A stretch of DNA of 64,000 bases from Rugamonas sp. A1-17 (lineage in GTDB: Bacteria; Pseudomonadota; Gammaproteobacteria; Burkholderiales; Burkholderiaceae_D), in NCBI GenBank assembly GCA_025548565.1, contig JAJLPB010000007.1, forward strand, positions 124,001 to 188,000. Direction: 5' to 3'. Shown piece after piece: positions 8,462 to 17,700 of this stretch. A model generated the notes under the pieces. It saw nothing but the letters and a program-made list of their open reading frames with translations, searched no databases and was not told the DNA's origin. A program made the position numbers and the translations under genes. Position 1 is the stretch's first letter. The number at the start of each line of letters is the position of its first letter.

Positions 8462-8775
8462 ATCCCAAGCTTGAGCGTTCGCTCATTCATGTCCTCGCAA
8501 GGGGGCGGTTGACCTTTTATTATTCAGCCGCCCCTCCTGAGGCACCAAATTTCTATCAGTAAATTCCCATTTGCTTATATTGCTCTTGCAATACACGGTA
8601 TCAATGAAAGAAAATACCGCCTTTCTGCAAGACGGTGCATTCTAGACATCGAAAAACGGCCTCACCTCCGCTTGCGCCGCCACGGACACAGTAGATGACC
8701 GGGCGACATCAACAGAAAGAGAGAACAGGAGACACTGTTTTTAACTCTTTGCATTACCTCAAATCGGGAAATTGA
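8462..8775. other. 314-bp intergenic region before TonB receptor
   Basis: This gap holds a strong hairpin (8502-8534) and, 37 bp before the receptor ATG, an inverted repeat AACAG-N6-CTGTT at 8724-8739 that could be an operator. A 13-codon open frame starts at 8604 but has no other support. No Fur-like sequence was found. A long untranslated leader is possible. Confidence 0.5.
8502..8534. repeat. 11-bp hairpin after chemoreceptor gene
   Basis: GGGGCGGTTGA at 8502-8512 pairs with TCAGCCGCCCC at 8524-8534 (one G-U) around an 11-base AT-rich loop. There is no downstream T tract, so it is either a weak terminator or an mRNA 3'-end stabiliser. Confidence 0.5.
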
Positions 8776-10962
8776 ATGATCAAACTGTCGAAGATGCACA
8801 AGCGCCTGCTGGCGCTGAGCGCCGTTATGCCCATCGGTTCCGCCCTCGCGCAGACCGCCGCCGAACCGCAACTGGAAACCGTCACCGTCACGGCCCAGCG
8901 CCGCGCTGAGAACATCAAGGACGTGCCGGTTTCGGTCACCCTGCTGAAGGACGAGAAGCTGGACGTGTTGCTGTCCGGCGGCCAGGACATCCGCCTGTTG
9001 GCCGGCAAAGTGCCATCGCTGAACGTGGAATCGTCGAACGGCCGCACCTTCCCGCGCTTCTACATCCGCGGCTACGGCAATACCGACTTCAGCACCTTCG
9101 CCTCGCAGCCGGTCTCGCTGGTGTATGACGACGTGGTGCAGGAAAACGGTATCCTGAAGGGCTACCCTATCTTCGACGTGGCCGGCGTGGAAGTGCTGCG
9201 CGGCCCGCAAGGCACGCTGTTCGGCCGCAACACCCCGGCTGGCGTGGTCAAGTTTGAGTCGGAAAAACCGAACACCAAGAAAATCGAGGGTTACTACAAC
9301 CTGTCGTGGGCGACCCACAACACCATCAACGCCGAAGGCGCCGTCAACGTGCCGCTGTCGAGCGAATGGGCGATGCGCGTTTCGACGCTGCGCCAGCACC
9401 GCGACAACTTCGTCGACAACACCTTCACCAAGCAGAACGATGCGCTGGAAGGCTACAACGAACACGCCGAGCGCGTGCAGTTCCTGTACACCCCGAGCAC
9501 CACCTTCAGCGCCTTGTTCAACGTGCACTCGCGCACCACCGACGGCAGCGCCCGTCTGTTCCGCGCCAACCTGATCAAGAAGGGCACCAACGACTTCGCC
9601 GACGGTTACGACTTCACCAAGATCGCCACCAACGGCCTGAACATGCAGAGCCTGAGCACCAACGGCGCCAATGCCCGCCTGACCTGGGATCTGGGTTCGG
9701 TCAAGCTGTTCTCGATCACCGGCTACGAAGCCGTGGACAACTACTACAGCCGCGGCGACATCGACGGCGGCAGCCCGGCCGGCCCTGGCTTCATTCCCTT
9801 CCAGGTGCAGACCGGTGGGGGGCTGACCGGCCTGCATCAGTACACCCAGGAATTCCGCGTCGAGTCGAAGAACCCTGGTCCGCTGAACTGGCAGAGCGGC
9901 GTCTACTACTTCAAGGAAAGCGCCAGCGGCTACAGCGACAACTTCGACAGCAACACCCAGTTGCAGACCTCGCACCTGGCCAGCCACCAGAACAACACCG
10001 CTGCGGCAGTGTTCGGCTCGTTGACCTATGACGTGTCGGACCAGCTGGTGCTGCGCGGCGGCGTGCGCTACACCCACGACAAGAAGGACTTCGCCACCAC
10101 GTCGCGCGTCAACGTGACCCAGGCCGGCCCTGACTCGGTGGATGAGAGCAAGAACAAAGCCAACTGGGACATGAGCGCGACCTACAAGATCAACAAGGAC
10201 GTCAACGCCTACGCCCGCGTGGCGACCGGCTTCCGCGCGCCAAGTATCGCCGCCGCCTCGGCATCGGTGCCGATCACCGTGGCCGATGCGGAAACCATCG
10301 TGTCGTATGAGGCCGGCATCAAGGCCGACCTGTTCAACCGCCGCGCCCGCGCATCGGTCAGCATCTACAACTACGATGTGAAGAACCAGCAGCTGACCGT
10401 GGTCGGTGGCACCTCCAACGTGACCAAGCTGATCAACGCAGCCAAGACCGTGGGCCGCGGCCTGGAAGCGGACTTCGAAGCCTTCGTCACGCCTGACTTC
10501 AAAGTCACCGCCGGCGGTTCGTACAACTTCACGAAGATCGAGGATCCATCGCTGTCCGTGGCCAAGTGCGGTTCGTGCACCGTGACCGATCCGCTGAACG
10601 CGGCCGGCCGCGTCGTCATCGACGGCAATCCGCTGCCGCAAGCGCCTAAAGTCATCCTGAACGCCACCGCGCGCTACAACTGGGCGCTGGCCGACGGCAA
10701 CCTGTTCGTGCTGACCGACTGGTCGTACCGCAGCAAGATCAACTTCTTCCTGTACGAAGCCAAGGAATTCACCGGCAAGTCCATGGTGGAAGGCGGCCTG
10801 CGCGTGGGTTACAACTGGCAGGGCGGCAAGTATGAAGTGGCAGCCTTCGCTCGCAACATCACCAACACCGAGCGTATCATCGGCGCGATCGACTTCAACA
10901 ACCTGACCGGCTTCGTCAACGAGCCACGTCAGTTCGGCGTGCAGTTCAAGGGCAGCTTCTGA
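8776..10962 (+). CDS. TonB-dependent receptor
   Basis: A 728-residue outer-membrane receptor. The signal peptide ends near ALA-QTAAEPQ; a TonB-box-like LETVTVTAQRR precedes the plug (VPSLNVESSNGRTFPRFYIR, then EVLRGPQGTLFGRNTPAGVV). The 22-strand barrel ends in a terminal beta-signal with Phe (VQFKGSF). This TAQRR-type plug is typical of the large receptor families that import carbohydrates or other organic nutrients in Oxalobacteraceae and sphingomonads. There is no Fur box or siderophore gene next to it, so an iron role is not favoured. The substrate is unknown. It is followed by the third tRNA-Asn. Confidence 0.9.
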   Translation: MIKLSKMHKRLLALSAVMPIGSALAQTAAEPQLETVTVTAQRRAENIKDVPVSVTLLKDEKLDVLLSGGQDIRLLAGKVPSLNVESSNGRTFPRFYIRGYGNTDFSTFASQPVSLVYDDVVQENGILKGYPIFDVAGVEVLRGPQGTLFGRNTPAGVVKFESEKPNTKKIEGYYNLSWATHNTINAEGAVNVPLSSEWAMRVSTLRQHRDNFVDNTFTKQNDALEGYNEHAERVQFLYTPSTTFSALFNVHSRTTDGSARLFRANLIKKGTNDFADGYDFTKIATNGLNMQSLSTNGANARLTWDLGSVKLFSITGYEAVDNYYSRGDIDGGSPAGPGFIPFQVQTGGGLTGLHQYTQEFRVESKNPGPLNWQSGVYYFKESASGYSDNFDSNTQLQTSHLASHQNNTAAAVFGSLTYDVSDQLVLRGGVRYTHDKKDFATTSRVNVTQAGPDSVDESKNKANWDMSATYKINKDVNAYARVATGFRAPSIAAASASVPITVADAETIVSYEAGIKADLFNRRARASVSIYNYDVKNQQLTVVGGTSNVTKLINAAKTVGRGLEADFEAFVTPDFKVTAGGSYNFTKIEDPSLSVAKCGSCTVTDPLNAAGRVVIDGNPLPQAPKVILNATARYNWALADGNLFVLTDWSYRSKINFFLYEAKEFTGKSMVEGGLRVGYNWQGGKYEVAAFARNITNTERIIGAIDFNNLTGFVNEPRQFGVQFKGSF

Positions 10963-10986
10963 TTTTTGGAAATTTGCCAGCTAGCC

Positions 10987-11015
10987 TAGACAGCTAGAAA
11001 CAGGCCGTATATAAT
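10987..11015 (+). promoter_or_regulatory. Promoter of third tRNA-Asn gene
   Basis: TAGACA at 10987-10992, a 17-bp spacer and a perfect TATAAT at 11010-11015, then a GC-rich discriminator typical of stringently controlled stable-RNA promoters. Confidence 0.75.
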
Positions 11016-11026
11016 GCGGCCTCTTT

Positions 11027-11102
11027 TCCCTGATAGCTCAGTCGGTAGAGCGACGGACTGTTAATCCGCAGGTCCCTGGTTCGAGTCCAGGTCGGGGAGC
11101 CA
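11027..11102 (+). tRNA. tRNA-Asn(GUU), copy 3
   Basis: A 76-base copy identical to those at 2630 and 5084, with encoded CCA and anticodon GTT. Confidence 0.99.
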
Positions 11103-11111
11103 GAATTTTGA

Positions 11112-11140
11112 AGGGCCATGTGAAAACATGGCCCTTTTTT
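11112..11140 (+). terminator. Rho-independent terminator after tRNA-Asn copy 3
   Basis: A 10-bp perfect stem (AGGGCCATGT with ACATGGCCCT) around a GAAA tetraloop, followed by a run of T. Confidence 0.93.
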
Positions 11141-11229
11141 ATTTCTGTTCACATGCCGCCGACGATGTGGCTAAAACGATATGATTCCCATGTTATATTC
11201 TGGACACTATATTGGTCCCGGAGATCACA

Positions 11230-12420
11230 ATGTCGCGAAAATGGCTGCTGGGGATGGGCTTGGCTATGAGTCTGACGATGTCCGCGCGCGCGGACGAACC
11301 GCTGCCGGTGCAGGTGCGCTTGACCCATGTGGCGCCCGACACGTGGCGCGCCGACTATCAATTCCCGCAGCCGGTGGCGTCGATGCGCTTCAAGTCGGTG
11401 GGCGAGCTGCGCAAATCCGCGTGGAAGGTGTTGACGCCTGGCGTGACTCTGACCGCCGGCGATGCCTATGATGCGCTGGCTGCTGCCGATGGCAAGCCGC
11501 TGCGGCTAGTCAGCGTGGAAATTTCCACATTCGAGCAGGACTTGGGCAAACAGTACCTGGCGACCGACCGGCTCTCCGATGGCGGCCGTCTTATCTATCT
11601 GGGCTTCCTGCAAGGCGAGGCCCAGCAGGGCAAACTGATGCGCGATATGGCGGCGAATTTCACGCTGGAGGGCCTCGGCAACGAAACCGTGCTGGTGCCC
11701 GCCAAGCCGGCAACTCCCGCCAAAGAAACGACACCGTATGCCTACTTCGGTCCGCAGTCGCCGGTGGCCGCCGGCGAGGCGCAGGTGCTGCTGGATCCCA
11801 AACTGTCCGCGTGGGCGAAGGAGACGCTGCTCGACACCACGGCCAGAATGTCCGCCTATTACAGCACGGCCTACCAGCAGAAGTTGCGGCAGCCCTTGCT
11901 GCTGGTGGCGGCCGTCAGCGATACCTCCATGCCGGGCCTGTCGATCAAGGGCGGCGTGGTCGGTGGGCAAATCGTTTATCGTCTTGGCGGCGCGGCCCTG
12001 CTGACCGCCGACAACCCCAAAAAGCGCGCGATCCTCGCCGAACTGGTGGCGCATGAGATGGCGCATTTGTGGCAGAACAATGTGCGCCAGGGTGGCATCA
12101 GCGAACAATCGCCGCCATGGATACACGAGGGCGGCGCCGAGGCGATGGCGCTCGATGGCCTGCTGCGCAGCGGCGTCTGGAGCGCCGAACAGGGCAAGGC
12201 GTTCGCCGACGCCACGTTGGCCGAGTGCGAGAAGCTGGAACACAGTTTCGATACCTATCGCGGCATTTATGCCTGTGGCTTTGAGCGCTTCAGCAAGCTC
12301 AAGGTCGATATCGTGCCCCTGTGGCGGGACATGATTGCTGCGGCCGACAGCAAGGGCGAGGTCTACAGCGAGGCGATGGTCAACTCGCTTGTCGCGCGCG
12401 GAGGCAGGGCCGCACCTTGA
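11230..12420 (+). CDS. Secreted HExxH (gluzincin-like) metallopeptidase
   Basis: A 396-residue exported protein with a signal peptide (MSRKWLLGMGLAMSLTMSAR, cleavage near ARA-DEP). The C-terminal half carries the zinc motif HEMAH (H275, H279) and, about 20 residues later, WIHEGGAEA, whose Glu300 is the likely third ligand. The pattern is that of M1/M61-like peptidases (peptidase MA-like fold). The N-terminal half is beta-rich and unassigned. The ATG at 11230 is chosen over one six codons upstream because GGAG lies 7 bases before it and the signal peptide begins there. It follows tRNA-Asn copy 3 and its stop overlaps the Hsp20 regulatory box. The substrate is unknown. Confidence 0.75.
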   Translation: MSRKWLLGMGLAMSLTMSARADEPLPVQVRLTHVAPDTWRADYQFPQPVASMRFKSVGELRKSAWKVLTPGVTLTAGDAYDALAAADGKPLRLVSVEISTFEQDLGKQYLATDRLSDGGRLIYLGFLQGEAQQGKLMRDMAANFTLEGLGNETVLVPAKPATPAKETTPYAYFGPQSPVAAGEAQVLLDPKLSAWAKETLLDTTARMSAYYSTAYQQKLRQPLLLVAAVSDTSMPGLSIKGGVVGGQIVYRLGGAALLTADNPKKRAILAELVAHEMAHLWQNNVRQGGISEQSPPWIHEGGAEAMALDGLLRSGVWSAEQGKAFADATLAECEKLEHSFDTYRGIYACGFERFSKLKVDIVPLWRDMIAAADSKGEVYSEAMVNSLVARGGRAAP

Positions 12421-12457
12421 TGTGCGTCAAAGGAGAGGCGGGCGCGCTTCTTATCAT
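12417..12457 (+). promoter_or_regulatory. FNR/Anr-type box and -10 element for hsp20
   Basis: TTGATGTGCGTCAA at 12417-12430 matches the FNR consensus TTGAT-N4-ATCAA at 9 of 10 positions. TATCAT at 12452-12457 is a good -10. A start site near 12464-12465 would place the box centre at about -41, the class II activation geometry. Confidence 0.65.
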
Positions 12458-12486
12458 GGTAGTCCACCCATTTGAAGGAGGCCGCC

Positions 12487-12936
12487 ATGGCTAACAATCT
12501 GATGCGTATCGATCCCTTCCGCGATCTCGCCCGTTTCGATCCCTTCCGCGACATGGACGAAATGTTCCGCGACTTCGCGCCCTCGGTCTGGCGCGGTGCC
12601 GACGTCTCGCCGCGCATGCGGATGGATGTCAGCGAGACCGACAAGGAATATCTCGTCAAAGCCGAAATCCCCGGCGTGCAAAAGGAGGACATCAAGGTCG
12701 CCATCAACGGCAATCAGGTGTCGCTGAGCGCCGAAGTCAAGGAAGAGCAGCCCGCCACCGCCGGCAAAACCGGCTCCCTGCGCACCGAACGTTACTACGG
12801 ACAAGTGCAGCGCAGCTTCACGCTGCCGCAGGACGTCGATGACGACCAGGCCGAGGCGCGCTACGAAAACGGCGTGCTGCACCTGACGTTGCCGAAGAAG
12901 GTCGGCACCGGCGGCAAGCAACTGGCCATTCAGTAA
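12487..12936 (+). CDS. Small heat-shock protein (Hsp20/alpha-crystallin)
   Basis: A 149-residue ATP-independent holdase that keeps unfolding proteins soluble. The N-terminal arm contains two RFDPFRD-type segments, then the alpha-crystallin domain from about residue 42 (RMRMDVSETDKEYLVKAEIP) through FTLPQDVDDDQAEARYENGV and LHLTLPKK. The C-terminal tail GGKQLAIQ has no clear I-x-I/V assembly motif. The start at 12487 follows GAAGGAGG, an excellent ribosome-binding site. The promoter carries an FNR/Anr-type box rather than a recognisable sigma-32 or ROSE element, suggesting oxygen-limitation control. Confidence 0.95.
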   Translation: MANNLMRIDPFRDLARFDPFRDMDEMFRDFAPSVWRGADVSPRMRMDVSETDKEYLVKAEIPGVQKEDIKVAINGNQVSLSAEVKEEQPATAGKTGSLRTERYYGQVQRSFTLPQDVDDDQAEARYENGVLHLTLPKKVGTGGKQLAIQ

Positions 12937-13713
12937 TCAGTGCGACGGGGCGTTGCAGGCCAGGTCCGCGTCCCAGCGGCCGGAGCAGATGCGCGAGCGG
13001 CACAACATGCCTTCGATCAGCCCCAATTGCTTACAGCGCGCCAGCAGTTGCGCCGTGCTGTCGCCTTCTTGGCGCTCGACCACGTCGCGGCTGCGCTCGG
13101 GCAGGGCGAGTGCCGGCTTGCCCGAGTGCGCGACCAGCGCGGTCAGCAGGGCGACATCGGTATCGCCGATGCCTGGGGGAACGGCCGCGCCGATCGTGCG
13201 AGGCGTCGGTGAGCGCGCGGCGGTGGTGTTTGATGCCATAGCAGGCCTGTGCGGCGCGCCGGCCGCATGCGATGTCTCGCCCCGTGCCACTGCGTGCGCG
13301 GGAGGCGGCGCGACGCCGGCGGCCGCAAGCGCCTCTATCGCCGTGAAGGGTTCGGTTGTGGGGTCTTTTAGCACCGGCTCGTTCACGATGGCTGCCGCCT
13401 GCTCCGTTGGCGCGGCAGCCGCCATCTGCCGTGCGGTCGGCTGCTGGTACGTGCGCGTGGTCACGCCGCTGCGGTTACGCGTGTAGGCATCGGGGGACAG
13501 CGTGTTGTCGTGTATCAGCCATGCGACCGTACACATGGTCACCAGTAGCAGCCCCAGGCCGACGGTCCAGCCGTCGACGCTCCAGCCGCTGGCGCGCGGC
13601 GTCTTTGCCGCCGTTTTGTGGCCGTGTTCCAGATGCGCCAGTATGCGCTTGCCGCCATCTTCGGCGGTACGGTTGGAACTCATCAGGTCGGGTTTTTGCT
13701 TCGACGTATCCAC
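12937..13713 (-). CDS. Membrane-anchored protein with Cys-rich tail, T6SS-adjacent
   Basis: A 258-residue protein of unknown function. A cytoplasmic N-terminus of about 40 residues precedes one membrane segment (TVGLGLLLVTMCTVAWLI), then a long Ala/Pro/Thr-rich periplasmic linker, and a compact C-terminal piece with four cysteines (ARCKQLGLIEGMLCRSRICS, then ACNAP) that may form two disulfides. I choose the GTG at 13713 because GGAGGAAATACC precedes it; an ATG ten codons downstream (MSSNR) lacks this, and an upstream ATG would lengthen it by 40 residues. It is divergent from the tagX-like gene, so it may be a type VI accessory protein, but I do not recognise a family. Its stop directly abuts the convergent hsp20 stop. 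Confidence 0.65.
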   Translation of the reverse strand: MDTSKQKPDLMSSNRTAEDGGKRILAHLEHGHKTAAKTPRASGWSVDGWTVGLGLLLVTMCTVAWLIHDNTLSPDAYTRNRSGVTTRTYQQPTARQMAAAAPTEQAAAIVNEPVLKDPTTEPFTAIEALAAAGVAPPPAHAVARGETSHAAGAPHRPAMASNTTAARSPTPRTIGAAVPPGIGDTDVALLTALVAHSGKPALALPERSRDVVERQEGDSTAQLLARCKQLGLIEGMLCRSRICSGRWDADLACNAPSH

Positions 13714-13831
13714 GGTATTTCCTCCGAATTTGATCTGGTCTTTCACGCCGCTTGCTGAAGCGCCTACGATGAAGCGTTCCCGCACCTCAGTGTCCAGTCT
13801 GTGGAGCGACCTTGCTTTGACGGAGCGCACC

Positions 13832-14671
13832 ATGTTTCTCTTTTCAGTACTGCTGTTTTTTGTCTTCGCGTGTCTGGGGGCTTGGCTGGCGTTGTTCCCA
13901 GCCGGGCGGGATGTGGTGGCGCAGTCGATGGTGGTGATTGGCAGGCGTATCGGGCGGGAGCTGCAAGGTGGTTACCGTCAGGGGACCCAGCAGGCCGCGC
14001 AAGCAGGCCGCAACGCCGGCGGCGGCCTGCTGCGTGCGCTCAGCGTCCTGCGGCGCCGCTATCTGTTGGTGCTGTCGGTGCTGGTGCTGCTGACCGTGCC
14101 GCCAATGCTGGCGCTGGTGCTCAGCGGACGCAATATGTTGGGCGGCTTCGATAGCGACGACCACGCCGTCAACGATCAGGTTGCAGATTTGCTGAAGGGC
14201 GAGCAGCTGGCGGCGCCGGAGCCATTGCCGCCGTTGGTGTTCACGACGGCGGAAGTGACGATGGTGCGGCCCATGCTCGACGGCGCCAACCGCAACTGGC
14301 AACTGCTCGATCCCGATTTCGCCCAGCGCCTGCTGCTGGTGTTCAAGATCATGAAGGAGAATCATGGCTACGACATGGCGATCCTGGAAGGCTACCGCAG
14401 CCCGGAACGGCAGAACACGCTGGCAGCCGCCGGGCCCAGCGTCACCAACGCCAAGGCCTTCCAGAGCTATCACCAGTTCGGCCTGGCGGCGGACTGCGCC
14501 TTCCTGCGCGACGGCAAACTGCTGATCTCGGAAAAAGACCCCTGGGCGATGCGCGGCTACCGGCTCTACGGCGAGGCAGCCGAATCGGTGGGCTTGCGCT
14601 GGGGCGGGCGCTGGACCATGATGGACTTCGGCCACACGGAATTGCGCGTGTCGGGGACTGTGCGGAAGTAG
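13832..14671 (+). CDS. tagX: Membrane-bound M15 peptidoglycan peptidase, TagX-like
   Basis: Zinc L,D-/D,D-peptidase of the VanY/CwlK (M15) family. It probably opens the cell wall locally so that the type VI envelope complex can assemble, as described for Acinetobacter TagX. The 279-residue product has an N-terminal membrane segment (FLFSVLLFFVFACLGAWLAL), a second near residue 75-95, and a C-terminal catalytic domain. Zinc ligands are H214 and D221 in SYHQFGLAAD and H268 in MDFGHTEL. The ATG at 13832 has GGAG 6 bases upstream; an ATG at 13769 in the same frame is an alternative. It heads the tssM-tagF unit, 111 bp upstream of tssM. Confidence 0.82.
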   Translation: MFLFSVLLFFVFACLGAWLALFPAGRDVVAQSMVVIGRRIGRELQGGYRQGTQQAAQAGRNAGGGLLRALSVLRRRYLLVLSVLVLLTVPPMLALVLSGRNMLGGFDSDDHAVNDQVADLLKGEQLAAPEPLPPLVFTTAEVTMVRPMLDGANRNWQLLDPDFAQRLLLVFKIMKENHGYDMAILEGYRSPERQNTLAAAGPSVTNAKAFQSYHQFGLAADCAFLRDGKLLISEKDPWAMRGYRLYGEAAESVGLRWGGRWTMMDFGHTELRVSGTVRK

Positions 14672-14782
14672 GACGCCGCACGGCCATGGTTGTGCTGGCT
14701 CAAGAAATCCGGGCATTGTTGGTGGCAACATTGATCGGTCCGCTGTTAGCTCAGGCGCCATCGTTCACGCCGGCCTCATCCC

Positions 14783-17700
14783 ATGATGCGAAGAATCTGG
14801 TACTTCCTCACCGATACCCGCCACCTGACTATTATTGCGCTGACTGCGATGGCGGCCTTGTTTTACCTTGGCGCGCAGATGCTGGAACTGACGCTGATCT
14901 GGTCGCTGGCAACCACGGCGCTGATGCTGGCGCTGGCCGGCCTGGTCTGGCTGTGGCGACGCCGGCGCGCCAGCCGCGAATCCGAACAGCTGGGCGCGGC
15001 CATCGGTGCCCAGGCCGCCAAGGAGACGCAGAGCGCCGACCAGTCCGGCGCCGAGGTCAAGGCCATCCGCAACGACATGCTGAAGGCCATCGAGACCATC
15101 CGCGGGTCGAAGATGGGCATCGTCTCCGGCACCCGCGCCTTGTACGAACTGCCGTGGTACATGATCATCGGTAATCCCGCAGCCGGTAAAAGCACGGCCA
15201 TCACCAACTCGGGCTTGCAGTTCCCCTTCGCCGACGGCAAGATCGTGCAGGGCGTGGGCGGCACGCGCAACTGCGACTGGTTCTTCACCACCGACGGCAT
15301 CCTGCTCGACACCGCCGGCCGCTACTCGGTGCGGGACGAGCACCGCGCCGAATGGTTCGGCTTTCTGGATCTGCTGAAGAAGTACCGCCGCCGCGCGCCC
15401 ATCAACGGCATCCTGATCGCCGTCAGCATCGCCGAATTGCGCGGCGACGATCCCGAGGTCGGCATCAAGCTGGCGCGCAGCCTGCGCAAGCGCGTGCAGG
15501 ATTTGATCGAGCGGCTGGAGGTATTCGCGCCGGTGTATGTGGTATTCACCAAGGCCGACCTGATAGCGGGCTTCACCGAGTTCTTTGACCGCGCCGAACG
15601 CACCGAGCGCGAACGTGTTTGGGGTGCGACCATGCCCTACAAGCGTAACGCCGGCAGCCAGCAGATGATGGCATTTTTCGATCACAGCTTCGATGAACTG
15701 TGTTCGGGCCTGAAAGAGCTGAGCGTGGCGAACATGAGCCAGCAGCGGCGCGACCGCATGGAGCCGGGCGTGTTCACCTTCCCGCTGGAGTTCGCGACGA
15801 TACGTGCGCCGCTGCGCAGCTTCCTCGTTACGCTGTTCGAGGACAATCCCTTCCAGTTCAAGCCCGTGTTCCGCGGCTACTACTTCACCAGCGCCCTTCA
15901 GGAAGGCGCTGCGGCGAGCGAACAATCGCAGCGGCTGGCGAAGCGCTTCGCTTTGTCGCTGCCGGACGCGCCGCCCGCCGCCGCCGGCGGCCAGTCTGGA
16001 TTCTTCCTGTTGAATTTATTCCGCAACGTGATCTTCGCGGACAAGGACCTGGTCTCGCAGTACGCCAGCAAGCATAAGGTCAAGTTGACCTATGCGGCGT
16101 TCTTCGCGGCGGCGGTTTTGCTGGGCGTGTCTTTGGGGGGCTGGAGCTGGTCGTATCTGGGCAACCGTCAGATGGTCAGCAACGTGCAGGCGGACCTGGA
16201 CAAGGTGATCAAGCTTCAGGCCAAGCGGCTGGACCTGCAATCGCGGCTGGAGGCCTTGGAGATACTGCAGGACCGCATCGAGCAGCTGGATAAATACCAC
16301 GCCGACCGCCCTTGGTCGCTGCGTATGGGTTTGTATCAGGGCGATCTTTTGGAGCGCAAGCTGCGCGAGGAATACTTCGCTGGCGTGCGCGAGGTGATGC
16401 TCAAGCCGGTGGTCGCCAATCTGGAGACGCTGCTGTCGGAGATGAACGCCCATGCCGACCAGCTGCAGGCGCCCGGCGCGGCTGCCGCCACGTCCCCGGC
16501 GCCGGCCGCCGCGCCCGGACGCCAGTTCCAGGAGGCTTCCGCCGTCAACGTCGAAGACGCCTACAACGCCTTGAAGAGCTACCTGATGCTGGCCGATATC
16601 TCGCACGCCGAAGCCAGTCACCTGAACGACCAGCTGGCCCGCTACTGGCGCGGATGGCTGGAGAACAATCGCGGCGCCATGCCGCGCGAGCAGATGATAC
16701 ACAGCGCCGAACGGCTGATGACCTTCTATCTCGCGCAGATCGCCGATCCGTCCTGGCCGCGCATCGAGCAGAAGCTGGCGCTGGTCGACCAGGCCCGCGA
16801 GAACCTGCGCCGCGTGGTGCGTGGCATGCCGGCCAGGGAGCGCGTCTACGCCGACATCCGCGCGCGCGCCAACACGCGCTTCCCGGCGATGACGGTGGCG
16901 CGCATGGTGGGTGAGCAGGACCAGGCGCTGGTCGCCGGCAGCTACGCCATCGCCGGCGCCTACACCCGCGAGGCATGGGAGAAGTTCGTGCAGGACGCCT
17001 TCCGTGAAGCCGCCACGCACGAACTGCAAAGCGCGGACTGGGTACTGAAGACCGCCGCGCGCGACGACCTGACGCTGGAGGGCAGCCCCGAACAAATCCA
17101 GAAGGGCCTGACCGATTTGTACAAGGCCGACTACGCGCGCGAATGGCAGAAGTTCGTTCAGGGCGTCACCATCGCCAACCTGAATGGATTCGACGCGGCG
17201 GTGACAGCGATGAACCGGCTGGGCGATCCTCAGTCCTCGCCCATCGCCAAGCTGCTTACCACCATCCATCAGCAGACGTCATGGGACAATCCGGCCATCA
17301 TGAGCGCCGAGTTGAAGGAGGCGCAGACGGGCTTCGTCAACTGGGTCAAGAACAGCGTGCTGCGGCGTGGGCCTTCGCAAGTGAACGTCAATCTGCAGCT
17401 GGACCAGGTGCGGGCCGACAAGCCGATGGGCCCCATCGGGCGCGAGTTCGCCGGCGTCGGCAAGCTGGTGGCGCCCAAGGACAAGGACGCGTCGCTGATG
17501 CGCTCCTACATGGAGACGCTGTCCAAACTGCGCAGCCGCTTGAACCAGCTGAAGAACCAGGGCGACCCCGGCCCCGGCGCGCGCCAGTTCATGCAGCAGA
17601 CACTGGAAGGCAGCGGCTCCGAGTTGGCGGACGCGCTGCGCTACGTCGACGAGCAGATGCTGACCGGGATGAGCGACTCGCAGAAGCAATCCATCCGTCC

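Noticed and set aside
8604..8645. 13-codon leader peptide before the receptor gene
   Set aside because: No ribosome-binding site or attenuator structure supports it.
8724..8739. AACAG-N6-CTGTT inverted repeat as a strong operator of the TonB receptor
   Set aside because: Only 5-bp arms; chance occurrence cannot be excluded. Recorded only in the intergenic note.
8662..10641. Long antisense open frame opposite the TonB receptor
   Set aside because: High-GC shadow of the receptor gene; composition is His/Arg/Val/Gly-rich with no family pattern, and the plus-strand gene is unmistakable.
2630..11102. Integrative element bounded by tRNA-Asn copies
   Set aside because: No integrase, excisionase, transposase or phage gene lies in the intervals, and the repeats are full tRNAs rather than partial 3' ends. 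Kept only as a duplication/insertion question.
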